53,194 nt of DNA from Propionibacterium sp. (GTDB lineage Bacteria; Actinomycetota; Actinomycetes; Propionibacteriales; Propionibacteriaceae), in the NCBI GenBank assembly GCA_012839035.1, contig DUOB01000061.1, positions 1 through 53,194 of the forward strand. The letters run 5' to 3'. Position numbers and translations under genes: made by a program. A model generated the notes under the pieces. That model was not told the origin of the DNA, did no database searches, and saw only the letters and a program-made list of their open reading frames with translations. Positions within the stretch are counted from its first letter, which is position 1. The number at the start of each line of letters is the position of its first letter. Positions 18,964 to 27,388 of the stretch are shown piece by piece.

Positions 18964-19976
18964 CCGATCTCCAGGTGCGCATCACCGACACCACTTTGCG
19001 CGACGGCTCCCACGCCATGCGCCACCAATACACGGTGGACCAGGTCACGGCAATCGCCAAGGCCCTTGATGACGCCGGCGTCCCGGTGATCGAGGTCGCC
19101 CATGGCGACGGTCTCGCCGGTTCCAGCTTCAACTACGGCTTCTCGCACACCAGCGAGCTCGACCTGATCGAGGCCGTGAAGAACACCGTGACCACCGCCA
19201 AGGTCGCCGCACTCATGCTGCCCGGTCTGGGCACCGTGCATGAGATGCGCGAGGCCAAGGCCCGAGGCATCGACATCATCCGCATCGCCACGCACTGCAC
19301 CGAGGCGGACGTGTCCATCCAGCACTTCAACGCCGCGCGCGAGATGGGCCTGGAAACCGTTGGTTTCCTCATGCTCTCGCACATGATCGAGCCTGCGGAG
19401 CTGGCCAAGCAGGCCCGCATCCAGGTCGATGCCGGCTGCCAGTGTGTCTATGTCGTCGATTCCGCCGGCGCGCTGATCCTTGACGACGTCTCCGACCGCG
19501 TCAAGGCATTGCGCGACGAGCTCGGTGACGACGCTCAGGTCGGCTTCCACGGCCATCAGAACATGAGCTTCGGTGTCGCCAACTCGATCTTCGCCGCCCG
19601 TGAAGGCGCAGTGCAGATCGACGGCTCGCTGAACGCGTTCGGTGCCGGCGCCGGCAACTCCCCCACCGAGGTGCTCGTGCCCGCCTTCGAGCGGGTCGGC
19701 ATCCAGACCGGTGTGGACACCAAGAAGATCCTGGATGCGGCCGAAGACGTCATGAAGCCGATGATCCCGCGCATGCCGGTCATGGACCGGGCCTCGATCA
19801 TCCAGGGCAAGGCTGGTGTCTACAACTCCTTCCTCTTCCACGCGGAGCGGGCGGCCGATCGCTATGGCGTGCCCGTCACGGAGATTCTCGAGGAAATTGG
19901 CCGACGCGGCTATGTCGGCGGCCAGGAGGACATGATCATCGACGTGGCAGTGTCGCTCGCGAACGCTGCCGCCTGA
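18960..19976 (+). CDS. 4-hydroxy-2-oxovalerate aldolase
   Basis: Cleaves 4-hydroxy-2-oxovalerate to pyruvate and acetaldehyde. This class II, Mn-dependent enzyme of the HMGL-like family begins [18 protein letters not shown] with the catalytic Arg, the metal Asp and the His base. It continues with [18 protein letters not shown] and carries the metal pair in [16 protein letters not shown]. The C-terminal DmpG communication domain ([19 protein letters not shown]) that contacts the dehydrogenase is present. Length is 338 aa. A strong terminator lies downstream. Confidence 0.95.
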   Translation: MTDLQVRITDTTLRDGSHAMRHQYTVDQVTAIAKALDDAGVPVIEVAHGDGLAGSSFNYGFSHTSELDLIEAVKNTVTTAKVAALMLPGLGTVHEMREAKARGIDIIRIATHCTEADVSIQHFNAAREMGLETVGFLMLSHMIEPAELAKQARIQVDAGCQCVYVVDSAGALILDDVSDRVKALRDELGDDAQVGFHGHQNMSFGVANSIFAAREGAVQIDGSLNAFGAGAGNSPTEVLVPAFERVGIQTGVDTKKILDAAEDVMKPMIPRMPVMDRASIIQGKAGVYNSFLFHAERAADRYGVPVTEILEEIGRRGYVGGQEDMIIDVAVSLANAAA

Positions 19977-20010
19977 TCGGTCCCCGGATCGTTTCGGATC
20001 CACTGAGCAG

Positions 20011-20049
20011 AGCCCGGTTCCCATTTCTTGGGGACCGGGCTTTTGTTTT
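20011..20049 (+). terminator. Rho-independent terminator after the aldolase gene
   Basis: AGCCCGGTTCCC pairs with GGGGACCGGGCT (one G-T pair) around a seven-base loop and is followed by TTTTGTTTT. This closes the hydratase-dehydrogenase-aldolase operon. Confidence 0.9.
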
Positions 20050-20186
20050 CCCCACGGGGATCCCGGTCATGGGGGTCCCCACGCCGTGCCGGAGGGCGAT
20101 ACACTGGCTCGACTCCACGAGGATTTCGTTGGCGTGTCAACACATCGCGCTGACGAGAAGCAACTCCAACGACGGAATGGGGGGCC

Positions 20187-21002
20187 ATGGGGACCCAGCG
20201 GGACAGCCGCACAGCAGTGGACAAGGCGCTCAGCCTGCTCGGGGCTTTTGGGAAAGACGCCTCCTCGGGTGTGGGCGTGAGCGAACTGGCGCGGCGCACC
20301 GAGCTCAGCAAATCAACAGCGTTCCGGCTGTTGGCAGTGCTCGAAAAGAACGGGGCGGTCGAACGCGCCGGCAGCAACTACCGATTGGGACCACTGCTCA
20401 ATGAGCTCACGGCCCCGGTGACAGTGCCCGAGGTCGAAGAGATCAGGGACATCCTGACTCCGTTCCTCGCACATCTCTATGAGCGCACCCGCCAGACGGT
20501 GCACTTGGCTGTGCTCGAGGGAACGCATGTCGTCTATCTCAACAAGCTCCACGGACTGCATCACGTCCCAGCACCTTCCAGGATCGGTGGGAGGCTGCCT
20601 GCCTTCTGCACCGCGGTGGGCAAGATCCTGCTGTGCTACAACCAAACCCTGATCGACGAAGTCCTGGGCGGTGAGGAGCTCCCGCAGTGGACTCCCTACA
20701 CAGTGACGGACCCCGACGAACTGAGGAAGCAACTCCAGGACGCCAAGACCCGCGGCTTCGCCTTCGAGCGTGAGGAGACGATGCGGGGGCTGAGTTGCAT
20801 TGCGGCCCCGGTCCTGAGCGTTACCGGGACCCCGGTTGCCGCCCTGTCCGTGTCCGCGCCGACCGGACGGTTCGATCCCAACGCCGAGTTGCATGCCGTG
20901 CGAGAGGTGTCCGCCAAGGCCTCCCAGGCCTATGCAGCGCGCAAACGTGCCGCGCGCCGTGCAGCGGTCAGCGAAGCTGCTGCCGCAGCCCGCGAAGGCT
21001 GA
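20187..21002 (+). CDS. IclR family transcriptional regulator
   Basis: A 271-aa regulator. The N-terminal winged helix reads TAVDKALSLLGAFGKDASSG and VSELARRTELSKSTAFRLLA (about residues 8-60). The C-terminal effector domain (about 85-255) has IGGRLPAFCTAVGKILLCYN and FAFEREETMRGLSCIAAPVL, typical of IclR. IclR proteins often control aromatic catabolism. Its position between the hydratase operon and the Rieske ferredoxin gene suggests it regulates one or both. The start at 20187 follows GGGGGG. The gene has its own upstream region behind the terminator at 20011-20049, and a hairpin follows it. Confidence 0.9.
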   Translation: MGTQRDSRTAVDKALSLLGAFGKDASSGVGVSELARRTELSKSTAFRLLAVLEKNGAVERAGSNYRLGPLLNELTAPVTVPEVEEIRDILTPFLAHLYERTRQTVHLAVLEGTHVVYLNKLHGLHHVPAPSRIGGRLPAFCTAVGKILLCYNQTLIDEVLGGEELPQWTPYTVTDPDELRKQLQDAKTRGFAFEREETMRGLSCIAAPVLSVTGTPVAALSVSAPTGRFDPNAELHAVREVSAKASQAYAARKRAARRAAVSEAAAAAREG

Positions 21003-21026
21003 TTTCCGACTGGGCCACCAGGCGTT

Positions 21027-21062
21027 GAGCGCCCCGCGAAGCCATTGCCTCGCGGGGCGCTC
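21027..21062. terminator. Hairpin between the IclR and Rieske genes
   Basis: GAGCGCCCCGCGA pairs perfectly with TCGCGGGGCGCTC around a ten-base loop. It lies between convergent genes and has no clear T-run, so it probably acts for both as a bidirectional terminator. Confidence 0.75.
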
Positions 21063-21115
21063 AAGCCGTTTCCATCCCTGGATTCCGACGACGGCGAGTC
21101 GTCAGGAGAAAGGAC

Positions 21116-21460
21116 TCAGAGTTCGCCCTTCACCGACCCGGGCGTGAGCCAAACCTCGTCGCCCCGGACTTCGACAGCGTGCGTCCCCACGGGCTCGGTG
21201 GCCGGCAGACTGAGGGCCTCACCTGTTTCATAGGAGAAGGCTGCAGCGTGCAGGGGGCACTCGATGCAGTCGTCCTCCACCCAGCCCTCGGCCAGGGAAG
21301 CCAAGGCATGGCTGCACGTGTTGTCGAGGGCATAGAACGTGCCCTCGGTCGTGCGCACCAGGACAACATCGTCATGGGTTCCCGCGCTGTCCCGCGAGAT
21401 CCGGAGCGCTTCCCCCGGCTTCACGTCCTCGACAGTTGCCACACGCACTGGGTCGCTCAT
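21116..21460 (-). CDS. Rieske [2Fe-2S] ferredoxin of the aromatic dioxygenase type
   Basis: Soluble electron carrier of 114 aa. The Rieske ligands are Cys49 and His51 in NTCSHALASLAEG, and Cys68 and His71 in ECPLHAAAFSY, so the pattern is CxH...CxxH. It lacks the disulfide cysteines of the high-potential respiratory form, so it resembles the ferredoxin subunit of ring-hydroxylating dioxygenases (BphA3/HcaC type) or a NirD-like protein. ATG 21460 follows AAGAAGGAGAAG. No oxygenase or ferredoxin reductase gene is in the window. It sits convergent to the IclR gene of the catechol pathway. Confidence 0.9.
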   Translation of the reverse strand: MSDPVRVATVEDVKPGEALRISRDSAGTHDDVVLVRTTEGTFYALDNTCSHALASLAEGWVEDDCIECPLHAAAFSYETGEALSLPATEPVGTHAVEVRGDEVWLTPGSVKGEL

Positions 21461-21540
21461 GCTTCTCCTTCTTGATCGGCTGCCTGTTCTGGGCGACTTC
21501 CCCGAAACATCGGTTGCCCGGAAGGTGCCCCGCGGGATGC

Positions 21541-21584
21541 AAAAGGCCCCTGACTCAGTGTTTTCCACCTTGTCAGAGGCCTGT
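21541..21584 (-). terminator. Rho-independent terminator after tRNA-Asn
   Basis: On the minus strand GGCCTCTGAC pairs with GTCAGGGGCC (one mismatch or G-T) and is followed by TTTT. It separates the tRNA from the Rieske ferredoxin gene downstream. Confidence 0.85.
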
Positions 21585-21589
21585 TGACA

Positions 21590-21665
21590 TGGCTCCCCCG
21601 ACTGGACTCGAACCAGTAACCCTTCGATTAACAGTCGAATGCTCTGCCAATTGAGCTACGGGGGA
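21590..21665 (-). tRNA. tRNA-Asn (anticodon GTT)
   Basis: Minus-strand cloverleaf of 76 bases including an encoded CCA. The acceptor stem is TCCCCCG/CGGGGGA, the D-arm is TAGCTCAATTGGCAGAGC, the anticodon arm is TTCGACTGTTAATCGAA with GTT in the loop, and the T-arm has GGTTCGAGTCC. All stems pair. A terminator follows. No integrase or att-like repeat was seen next to it. Confidence 0.97.
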
Positions 21666-21704
21666 TTGGCCCGTGGCGCGATTGATGACTCTAGCAGCAT
21701 TCCC

Positions 21705-22223
21705 TCAGATGTCGAAATCGTGCCGCAGGTCAGCAAGCGCACCGGCCAGGACGCGTTCCGTCTCCTCATCGTCCGGGGTGCCCCGGCCTCGACGGGTGCG
21801 CCATTCGAGTGGCTCGTCGGGCCTGGACAGGTCGCGGCGGGCGCTGATGAAGGCTCCTTCGCGAGTGCCTTCGATCGGGATGTGTCGCTGGACGACGATC
21901 GACGCGTGCACGCGTTCCCGGAACACCTCGGGGACTCGCTGCGGGTGGTCCATGATCGCGCTTCCTCGACGACCCGTGGTTTCCTCCCAACGCAGCTCCC
22001 GGTTCTGGTCGTTCCAGCCGCCCTGTTCAATCTGGTGCCATCCGACCAGATGCCATTCCCCGCCGCTCTGCTGTGCGAGCACATCCGGCAGGAGCACACA
22101 CCACCCGTCCATCGTGCGCGCGGCCGCCAAGGGCTTCTGGTGGGTGGTGCCGAAGGCGACCCGATAGGCCTCGGCGAGCTCGGACAGGATGCCTGGATCA
22201 ATGCGCACACGACGAAACACCAT
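21705..22223 (-). CDS. Hypothetical protein downstream of a sigma factor gene
   Basis: A 172-aa soluble protein, MVFRRVRIDPGILSELAEAY at the start. It is rich in Trp, Arg and Glu (DGWCVLLPDV, WHLVGWHQIEQGGWN, RWEETTGRRGSA) with an acidic C-terminus. I do not recognise a family. ATG 22223 gives a 20-base gap after the sigma factor stop, so the two genes are probably co-transcribed; an earlier ATG at 22277 would overlap the sigma gene. Position suggests but does not show a role linked to the sigma factor. Confidence 0.68.
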   Translation of the reverse strand: MVFRRVRIDPGILSELAEAYRVAFGTTHQKPLAAARTMDGWCVLLPDVLAQQSGGEWHLVGWHQIEQGGWNDQNRELRWEETTGRRGSAIMDHPQRVPEVFRERVHASIVVQRHIPIEGTREGAFISARRDLSRPDEPLEWRTRRGRGTPDDEETERVLAGALADLRHDFDI

Positions 22224-22243
22224 GAGCCCATTCTGCCCAGTGG

Positions 22244-23095
22244 TCACCCTGCCATCAGGAAGTGCTCGGTCGAGCACTCCCCCCGGAGTCGCTCCATGGC
22301 CCGTCCTTCGATGCGGCGGACGGTTGACTTCGACACTCCGAGCACTGCTGCGATCTCGGAAAAGCTGTGCGGATCACCGTTGAACCCGAAGCGGAGTTCC
22401 ACCACTTTGCGTTCTGCCGCCGGCAACCGGCTCAACCAATCACGCACCGCGGGCATCCGGATACCGATCCGTTCGAAGGCCCGCGCCGCCCCCGGGTCCG
22501 GTAGGTCGATCACGACCCCCGTCTCGTCCACCAGGGGCAACGGCGGCTCGATCGCCAGCAGCTCCGCGACGGCGCGCGCTCCCTGATTGACCTCCCGTGC
22601 CACTTCCGCAGCGGTCGCGTCCCGGCCCAGGTCGTGACTCATCCTCTCGGCGACGACGCTGAGCGCGCGTCGGCGTTCGGCACGGTGTTCGCTGAGCGGC
22701 ATGGCGCCACACCGTGTCGCGACCACGCGCGCCACCTGCGCCCGGATCCACGGCAGCGCATAGGTCGCGAATCTGACGCCCTGTCGATAATCGAATCGAT
22801 CCACTGCACAAAGGAGTCCGCTGACCCCCTCCTGGAAGAGGTCGGCAAATCCGAGGCCACTGCGACGGACCGCGGAGTGCGCCACCATCGCCACCAGCCG
22901 AAGGTTGGCCAGCACAAAGCGGTCCCGCGCAGCCCAGCCCTCGCTCACCAGGACGTGCAGTTCCTCGGCCGTTCCCGGGCCGTTGCCCAGCGCCAGCGCC
23001 GCAGCAGCCAGGGTGCCGACTTCCATGCGGCGCGCGAGCTCCGTCTCCTCGTCGGCCGTCAAGAGTGCTTCCTTGGGAAAATCAACTTCCGTCAT
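22244..23095 (-). CDS. Sigma-70 family RNA polymerase sigma factor (HrdB-like, short)
   Basis: Sigma factor of 283 aa with a primary-sigma-like layout but no region 1.1. Region 1.2 is LLTADEETELARRMEVG; region 2 is DRFVLANLRLVAMVAHSAVR, DLFQEGVSGLLCAVDRFDYR and VRFATYALPWIRAQVARVV (-10 recognition and melting). Region 3 is weak. Region 4 is LPAAERKVVELRFGFNGDPH and FSEIAAVLGVSKSTVRRIEG. The Arg-rich region 2.4 is close to but not identical with HrdB, so this is likely an alternative (group 2-like) sigma factor. It lies 125 bases downstream of dnaG, as rpoD does in the classical rpsU-dnaG-rpoD operon. Confidence 0.9.
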   Translation of the reverse strand: MTEVDFPKEALLTADEETELARRMEVGTLAAAALALGNGPGTAEELHVLVSEGWAARDRFVLANLRLVAMVAHSAVRRSGLGFADLFQEGVSGLLCAVDRFDYRQGVRFATYALPWIRAQVARVVATRCGAMPLSEHRAERRRALSVVAERMSHDLGRDATAAEVAREVNQGARAVAELLAIEPPLPLVDETGVVIDLPDPGAARAFERIGIRMPAVRDWLSRLPAAERKVVELRFGFNGDPHSFSEIAAVLGVSKSTVRRIEGRAMERLRGECSTEHFLMAG

Positions 23096-23220
23096 ACCTG
23101 TACTCTGCGCGGTTTCCCGGCTTCAGACCGCGCTTGCGGCCTCCCTGTGGAGGCAGCATTCGGACAACACCTGTTCGGGGGCACCCCTGGCAAAGTGCCG
23201 TCGCACCCGCTAGGCAGGGG

Positions 23221-25083
23221 TCAGTCGAGAGACCCGATGGTCAGCTGTTGGAGCTCTTTGCGGGACGCCTCAAGCTGCAACAGCTCCACGAACATCCGGT
23301 TGTACGCCGGCTGGTCGGTCATGGGGTTCGTCCGCTGCAAACGGGATTTCAGCTCGGCGACGGCGCGGGTCACGCTGAGGAGTCGGAGCTTGGCGGCGTA
23401 CGCCTCCACATAGGCGCGATCGGGGTCGTGCAGAAACTGCTCGACGGCGAGCGCCACGACGAGTTGGCGGAGCACAGGGCTCTCGGACGTTTCGGCGATC
23501 TGGCGGCTCCAGTCACCGCTGAAGGGCTGGGCAGCGGCCGCCTGGGCAGCCTCCCAGACCGCTCGATAGGCCGGGTGGGTGAAATCGTCCGCGGTCACCC
23601 CGTCCCAGTCAGCACCGAGCAGATCGGGCCGCTGAACAACCAGTTTCGTATAGCCCCGCTCCACCGCCAGACGCCGTTCCTGCGGGTCGGGCCAGGGCAG
23701 GTCACCGCTCTTCCGCTCCATGGGCTCGGGTCGAGGCTCGGCAACCACTGCAGCACCGCCACCGCGGGCCGCCCGGGCGACCTCCCGGCGTACCTCCTCG
23801 ACATCCAACCCGATCATCCCCGCCAGCTCCCGCACATAGGCGCCCACCAGCGAGCGATCCCGGATGCTGCCCACCAACGGGGCCGCGGACCGGAGCGCGG
23901 CCAAGCGCCCGTCCGCACGGTCGAGATCGAAGCGGTCGATGGCGTTGGACATGACGAATCGATAGAGGGGTACGCGGCGCGCGACCAGTTCCCGCACCGC
24001 CGCCTCACCCTGCTGCAGACGCAGATCACACGGATCGAGACCAGAGGGTTCGATCGCGACATAGGTCTGCGTGGTGAATTGCCGGTCGAAGGAGAACACC
24101 TTGATGGCCGCTGCCTGACCAGCCGCATCCCCATCGAAGGTGAACACGATTTCCCCGGTGAACGCGTCACCCCCCAGGAGCCGCTGAATGGTGCGCGCAT
24201 GTTCCTCACCGAACGCCGTCCCACAGGACGCCACCGCGGTGTCCACTCCGGACAGGTGGGCGGCCATGACATCGGTGTATCCCTCGACCACGACGGCCTG
24301 GGACTTCTTTCCAATCGCCCGGCGCGCGAGATCCAGCCCATAGAGCACTTGGGATTTCTTGTAGACAGGGCTTTCCGGTGTATTGATGTATTTTGCCGGC
24401 ATCCGGTCTTCCGCAAGAATCCGGCGGGCCCCGAATCCCACGACATTGCGGCCCGAGTCCCGGATCGGCCACAACAGTCGGCCCTGGAAGAAGTCCCAAC
24501 CCGCCTCGCGGACCAGACCCGCCTTGATGAGCACGGACCGGTCGAAGCCGAGCGCCCGCAGCCGATTGCCGAGCTCCTTGCCGCCGCGAGGGGCCCAGCC
24601 GACACCGAAATGCTCGGCGACCTCCCGGTCGAACCCTCGCTGGTCGAGAAACCGGCGCCCCTCGATCGCGTCCGGACCGGCCAGTTGCGCGGCGAAGAAG
24701 TCGGCCGCTGCCTGGTTGGCCTCGAGGATCCTGGTACGCAGCCCTGGTTCGGCACGGGGGCCATCGCCGTCCACATAGCGCAGAACCACACCCGTCCGGT
24801 CCGCGAGCTGTTCGATGGCTTCCACGAACGTGAGGTTGTCGTGCTTCATCAGGAACGCGATGACGTCCCCGCCCTCGCCACAGCCGAAGCAATAGAACAG
24901 CCCCTTCGATGGGGTCACCTGGAAGCTGGGGGTTTTTTCGTCGTGGAACGGGCACAAGCCCTTGAGCGATCCGCCACCGGCGTTGCGGAGCGCAACCGTT
25001 GCTCCGACGATGTCTTCGATCTTGGCGCGGCTGCGCACCTCGGCCACGTCGTCGTCCGCGATTCGTCCTGTCCTGCCCGCCAC
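23221..25083 (-). CDS. dnaG: DNA primase
   Basis: Makes RNA primers for DNA replication. The N-terminal zinc domain has CPFHDEKTPSF and FYCFGCGEGGDVIAF (CHCC ligands). The polymerase core follows, with the TOPRIM pieces VVVEGYTDVMAAHLSGV and FTFDGDAAGQAAAIK carrying the catalytic Glu and the DxD-like Asp residues. The C-terminal helicase-binding domain occupies about the last 150 residues. GTG 25083 gives MAGRTGRIADDDVAEVRSRA, matching the start of mycobacterial DnaG; length is 620 aa. Dgt, the usual actinobacterial neighbour, is 2.3 kb away, with two membrane protein genes in between. Confidence 0.95.
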   Translation of the reverse strand: MAGRTGRIADDDVAEVRSRAKIEDIVGATVALRNAGGGSLKGLCPFHDEKTPSFQVTPSKGLFYCFGCGEGGDVIAFLMKHDNLTFVEAIEQLADRTGVVLRYVDGDGPRAEPGLRTRILEANQAAADFFAAQLAGPDAIEGRRFLDQRGFDREVAEHFGVGWAPRGGKELGNRLRALGFDRSVLIKAGLVREAGWDFFQGRLLWPIRDSGRNVVGFGARRILAEDRMPAKYINTPESPVYKKSQVLYGLDLARRAIGKKSQAVVVEGYTDVMAAHLSGVDTAVASCGTAFGEEHARTIQRLLGGDAFTGEIVFTFDGDAAGQAAAIKVFSFDRQFTTQTYVAIEPSGLDPCDLRLQQGEAAVRELVARRVPLYRFVMSNAIDRFDLDRADGRLAALRSAAPLVGSIRDRSLVGAYVRELAGMIGLDVEEVRREVARAARGGGAAVVAEPRPEPMERKSGDLPWPDPQERRLAVERGYTKLVVQRPDLLGADWDGVTADDFTHPAYRAVWEAAQAAAAQPFSGDWSRQIAETSESPVLRQLVVALAVEQFLHDPDRAYVEAYAAKLRLLSVTRAVAELKSRLQRTNPMTDQPAYNRMFVELLQLEASRKELQQLTIGSLD

Positions 25084-25169
25084 GGCCGCGAGTCTACGCG
25101 GCCCCTGCGTACGCCGGCCCGGGCTGACGGGCAGCCAGGGGCGGTTCGCACCGGCGTTACGCTGCCCCC

Positions 25170-25931
25170 ATGACACCCACTGCACCCGGTCTGCCCCTTG
25201 CAATCGCGCTGATCGCCCTGGTTGCAGTGACCGTCGCCGTCTCACTGGTCGCCCGCCTGGGTCTGAGCCGACAGGTCGTGTGGGCGTGCGCCAGAGCCAT
25301 TCTCCAGCTCGCCGCCGTCTCCCTGATCATCACCGCAACGCTCAGTCACGTCGGCCTCGCGATCGCCTTCATCCTGCTGATGTTCGCCGTCGCCGTGTTC
25401 ACGTCGGCGGGGCGCTGCGGAGTGCGGGACCGTTGGTGGTGGGTGGCGGTGGCCATGGCCGCCGGGGTGGCGCCAGTCCTGGCGATCGTGTTCCTGTCCG
25501 GCACCGCACCGCTCACCGGCGCGGCGCTGGTCCCGATCGCGGGCATCATCATCGGCAACACGATGACCGGGCACACGCTGCTGGGCCGGAAGGCGTTCGA
25601 TCAGTTGCGGGGTCGGGTCGGTGAATACGAGGCCGGCCTGGCGGTGGGTCTGGAGCGCCCGATGGTGATCGAGGCGATCATCGACCGAAGCCGCGCAGAG
25701 GCCGTCATCCCCAACCTCGACTCGACCCGCACAGTCGGGCTCGTCACCCTGCCGGGCGCCTTCGTGGGCGTGTTGCTCGGCGGCGGCAGCCCCCTGGAGG
25801 CCGGGGCCGCCCAGGTTCTCGTCCTCTTCGGCATTCTCGCCGCTCAGTTCATCACCGTCACCGTTGCGGCTCGCATCGTGGGCTCCGCGCATCTCCTGCC
25901 CGAGGACCTCCGTGATCGGTTGCGCCCCTGA
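25170..25931 (+). CDS. FetB (UPF0014) family ABC permease, putative iron exporter subunit
   Basis: A 253-aa membrane protein with about seven helices. Family signatures are GLSRQVVWACARAILQLAAV, GIIIGNTMTGHTLLGRKAF and GLVTLPGAFVGVLLGGGSPL, then GILAAQFITVTVAARIVG. In E. coli FetB works with the ATPase FetA in iron export under oxidative stress. No FetA-like ATPase gene adjoins it here, so the partner must be encoded elsewhere (the orphan ATPase at 6119-6901 is far away). It is divergent from dnaG and converges on the TsoY-like gene across a terminator. Confidence 0.82.
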   Translation: MTPTAPGLPLAIALIALVAVTVAVSLVARLGLSRQVVWACARAILQLAAVSLIITATLSHVGLAIAFILLMFAVAVFTSAGRCGVRDRWWWVAVAMAAGVAPVLAIVFLSGTAPLTGAALVPIAGIIIGNTMTGHTLLGRKAFDQLRGRVGEYEAGLAVGLERPMVIEAIIDRSRAEAVIPNLDSTRTVGLVTLPGAFVGVLLGGGSPLEAGAAQVLVLFGILAAQFITVTVAARIVGSAHLLPEDLRDRLRP

Positions 25932-25941
25932 CCCAACACCG

Positions 25942-25976
25942 GAAGGGCCCGGCCGCGCGATGCGACCGGACCCTTC
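25942..25976. terminator. Bidirectional hairpin between the FetB-like and TsoY-like genes
   Basis: GAAGGG-C-CCGG pairs with CCGG-A-CCCTTC around a GC-rich loop. It lies between two convergent stops, so it likely ends both transcripts. Confidence 0.7.
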
Positions 25977-26011
25977 GACAACCGTGGTGGTGCAGTGAAG
26001 CTGCTTGCCCG

Positions 26012-27238
26012 TCAGACGGTGGCGAGCTCCTCTTCCACGTCGGCGACCTTCTCCTCGGCCCCCTTGGGCGCACCCATCAGGCGACGATCCAGCTGGATCA
26101 GCGTCTGGATGGTGCGAACCTGGACCAGCAGCACCAGGGCCAGCAGGACGAAGTGGGTGACGGACCACATCGTGACGACACCGGTCATGACCAGACCCCA
26201 GTGGATGAAGAACATGCTCAGCACGGCGAGGGCCACGCCGGGGCAGATCAGGCCATAGGACGGGATGCTGCCCTCGGTGCCGCGGACGAAGCGATCGAAG
26301 TAGCCCTGCTTGCGCATGGCGGCCCAGCCCACCAGGCCCATCACGATCTGGCCGGCGACGAGCAGGCCGAGGACGATGAAGGCGAGGACCGGGCTCAGGC
26401 GGTCGAGCCCGAGCAGGTTGTGGCTGACACCCGAGCCGAGACGGATGAACGTGATGCCCACGAGGGTGAAGATCGGGATGCCCATCCACAGCGTCGGGCC
26501 ACCTTCGACGGCGAGGCCGTTGCGCAGGATGGCGGCGAAGCTCACCGGCAGCTTGACGACGATCCAGGCGGCCGCGGCAGCGAGGAAGATGAAGCTGCCC
26601 ACCATGCCGATGACCGAGACAGCCATGACCTTGCTCATGGCTGCGGGGGCGGCGAAGCCGACCGCGACCATGGTGAAGGCGAACGCCGGCAGGATCTGCG
26701 AGAAGTGGTTCGTGTCGGTGTTGTCGAAGCCCTGCTGCGAGATCAGGCGGGACAGATAGCGACCGAAGAAGAAGAACGCGAGCACGCCGACCGCGGCGAA
26801 GGCGGCCAGGGAGAACGGGAACAGGTATTCAACCTTGCTCCACAGACCGGGAACGCCGAGCGCACCCAGGATGAACAGCACGTTGACCGTCATGGCGAGC
26901 GTCAACGGCATGGCCATCAGCGTGACCTCCCCGTTGGAGTTCCGCAGGGCATCATAGGCCGGCGTGCGACGCAGCTCGTTGAACGCCTTGAGGTTGGCGA
27001 TGAGCAGGAGAAGGTGGCGCACCGCGAGAACAGCGATGGCGATCAGCACGAGCGTGGTCATGACCTTCAGCCCGAGCGCCTCGTTCTGATAGACGCTCAC
27101 GACATCGTCGAACGTCGGCATGGGGCCGGTCTTGGGGATGAGGAACATCAAGTACATGAAGAACGACACCGCAAGCCCACCCGGGCCCAAGGCGCCGAGG
27201 AAATAGAGCGGTCGATATTCACGAGCGAACCGTGGCAC
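26012..27238 (-). CDS. Polytopic membrane protein, TsoY-like, under CsoR/CstR-like operators
   Basis: A 408-aa protein with about ten membrane helices and an acidic tail (EEKVADVEEELATV). The start PRFAREYRPLYFLGALGPGG is followed by LAVSFFMYLMFLIP. From memory this resembles the TsoY membrane (seleno)protein family, which has distant likeness to the TDT/SLAC1 transporters; I could not verify this. No selenocysteine codon is evident. GTG 27238 is chosen because AAAGGAG lies eight bases upstream, and the longer ORF start at 27274 falls inside an operator. Two TACCCC...GGGGTA palindromes precede it. A role in sulfur compound or anion transport is an inference from family and operator. Confidence 0.62.
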   Translation of the reverse strand: MPRFAREYRPLYFLGALGPGGLAVSFFMYLMFLIPKTGPMPTFDDVVSVYQNEALGLKVMTTLVLIAIAVLAVRHLLLLIANLKAFNELRRTPAYDALRNSNGEVTLMAMPLTLAMTVNVLFILGALGVPGLWSKVEYLFPFSLAAFAAVGVLAFFFFGRYLSRLISQQGFDNTDTNHFSQILPAFAFTMVAVGFAAPAAMSKVMAVSVIGMVGSFIFLAAAAAWIVVKLPVSFAAILRNGLAVEGGPTLWMGIPIFTLVGITFIRLGSGVSHNLLGLDRLSPVLAFIVLGLLVAGQIVMGLVGWAAMRKQGYFDRFVRGTEGSIPSYGLICPGVALAVLSMFFIHWGLVMTGVVTMWSVTHFVLLALVLLVQVRTIQTLIQLDRRLMGAPKGAEEKVADVEEELATV

Positions 27239-27273
27239 GGCGCAACTCCTTTGGATCGAAGAGTCGAGGGGCA

Positions 27274-27287
27274 TACCCCCCGGGGTA
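27274..27287. promoter_or_regulatory. CsoR/CstR-like operator, proximal copy
   Basis: TACCCCCCGGGGTA: six-base arms TACCCC/GGGGTA around a CC centre, 36 bases before the GTG start of the TsoY-like gene. C/G-tract palindromes of this kind are the known operators of CsoR-family repressors, which sense copper or persulfide. Confidence 0.65.
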
Positions 27288-27306
27288 CATTGCTACCTTA
27301 GCGCAA

Positions 27307-27320
27307 TACCCCCAGGGGTA
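27307..27320. promoter_or_regulatory. CsoR/CstR-like operator, distal copy
   Basis: TACCCCCAGGGGTA: the same arms around a CA centre. Its centre is 33 bases, about three helical turns, from the proximal copy, so both could be bound on one face of the DNA. Confidence 0.65.
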
Positions 27321-27388
27321 CAAAATGGAGTGTTCCTTTTCCGATCCTGGTACGCACAGTGGAGCTTCGATGGCCCCGATCACCCGGC

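Noticed and set aside
21590..21665. tRNA-Asn as an integration site for a genomic island
   Set aside because: No duplicated tRNA 3' end, integrase or change of composition was found on either side.
26153..27301. A 382-codon plus-strand open frame rich in His, Asp, Gln and Arg
   Set aside because: It is the mirror of the membrane helices of the TsoY-like gene; reverse reading of hydrophobic codons gives such polar text.
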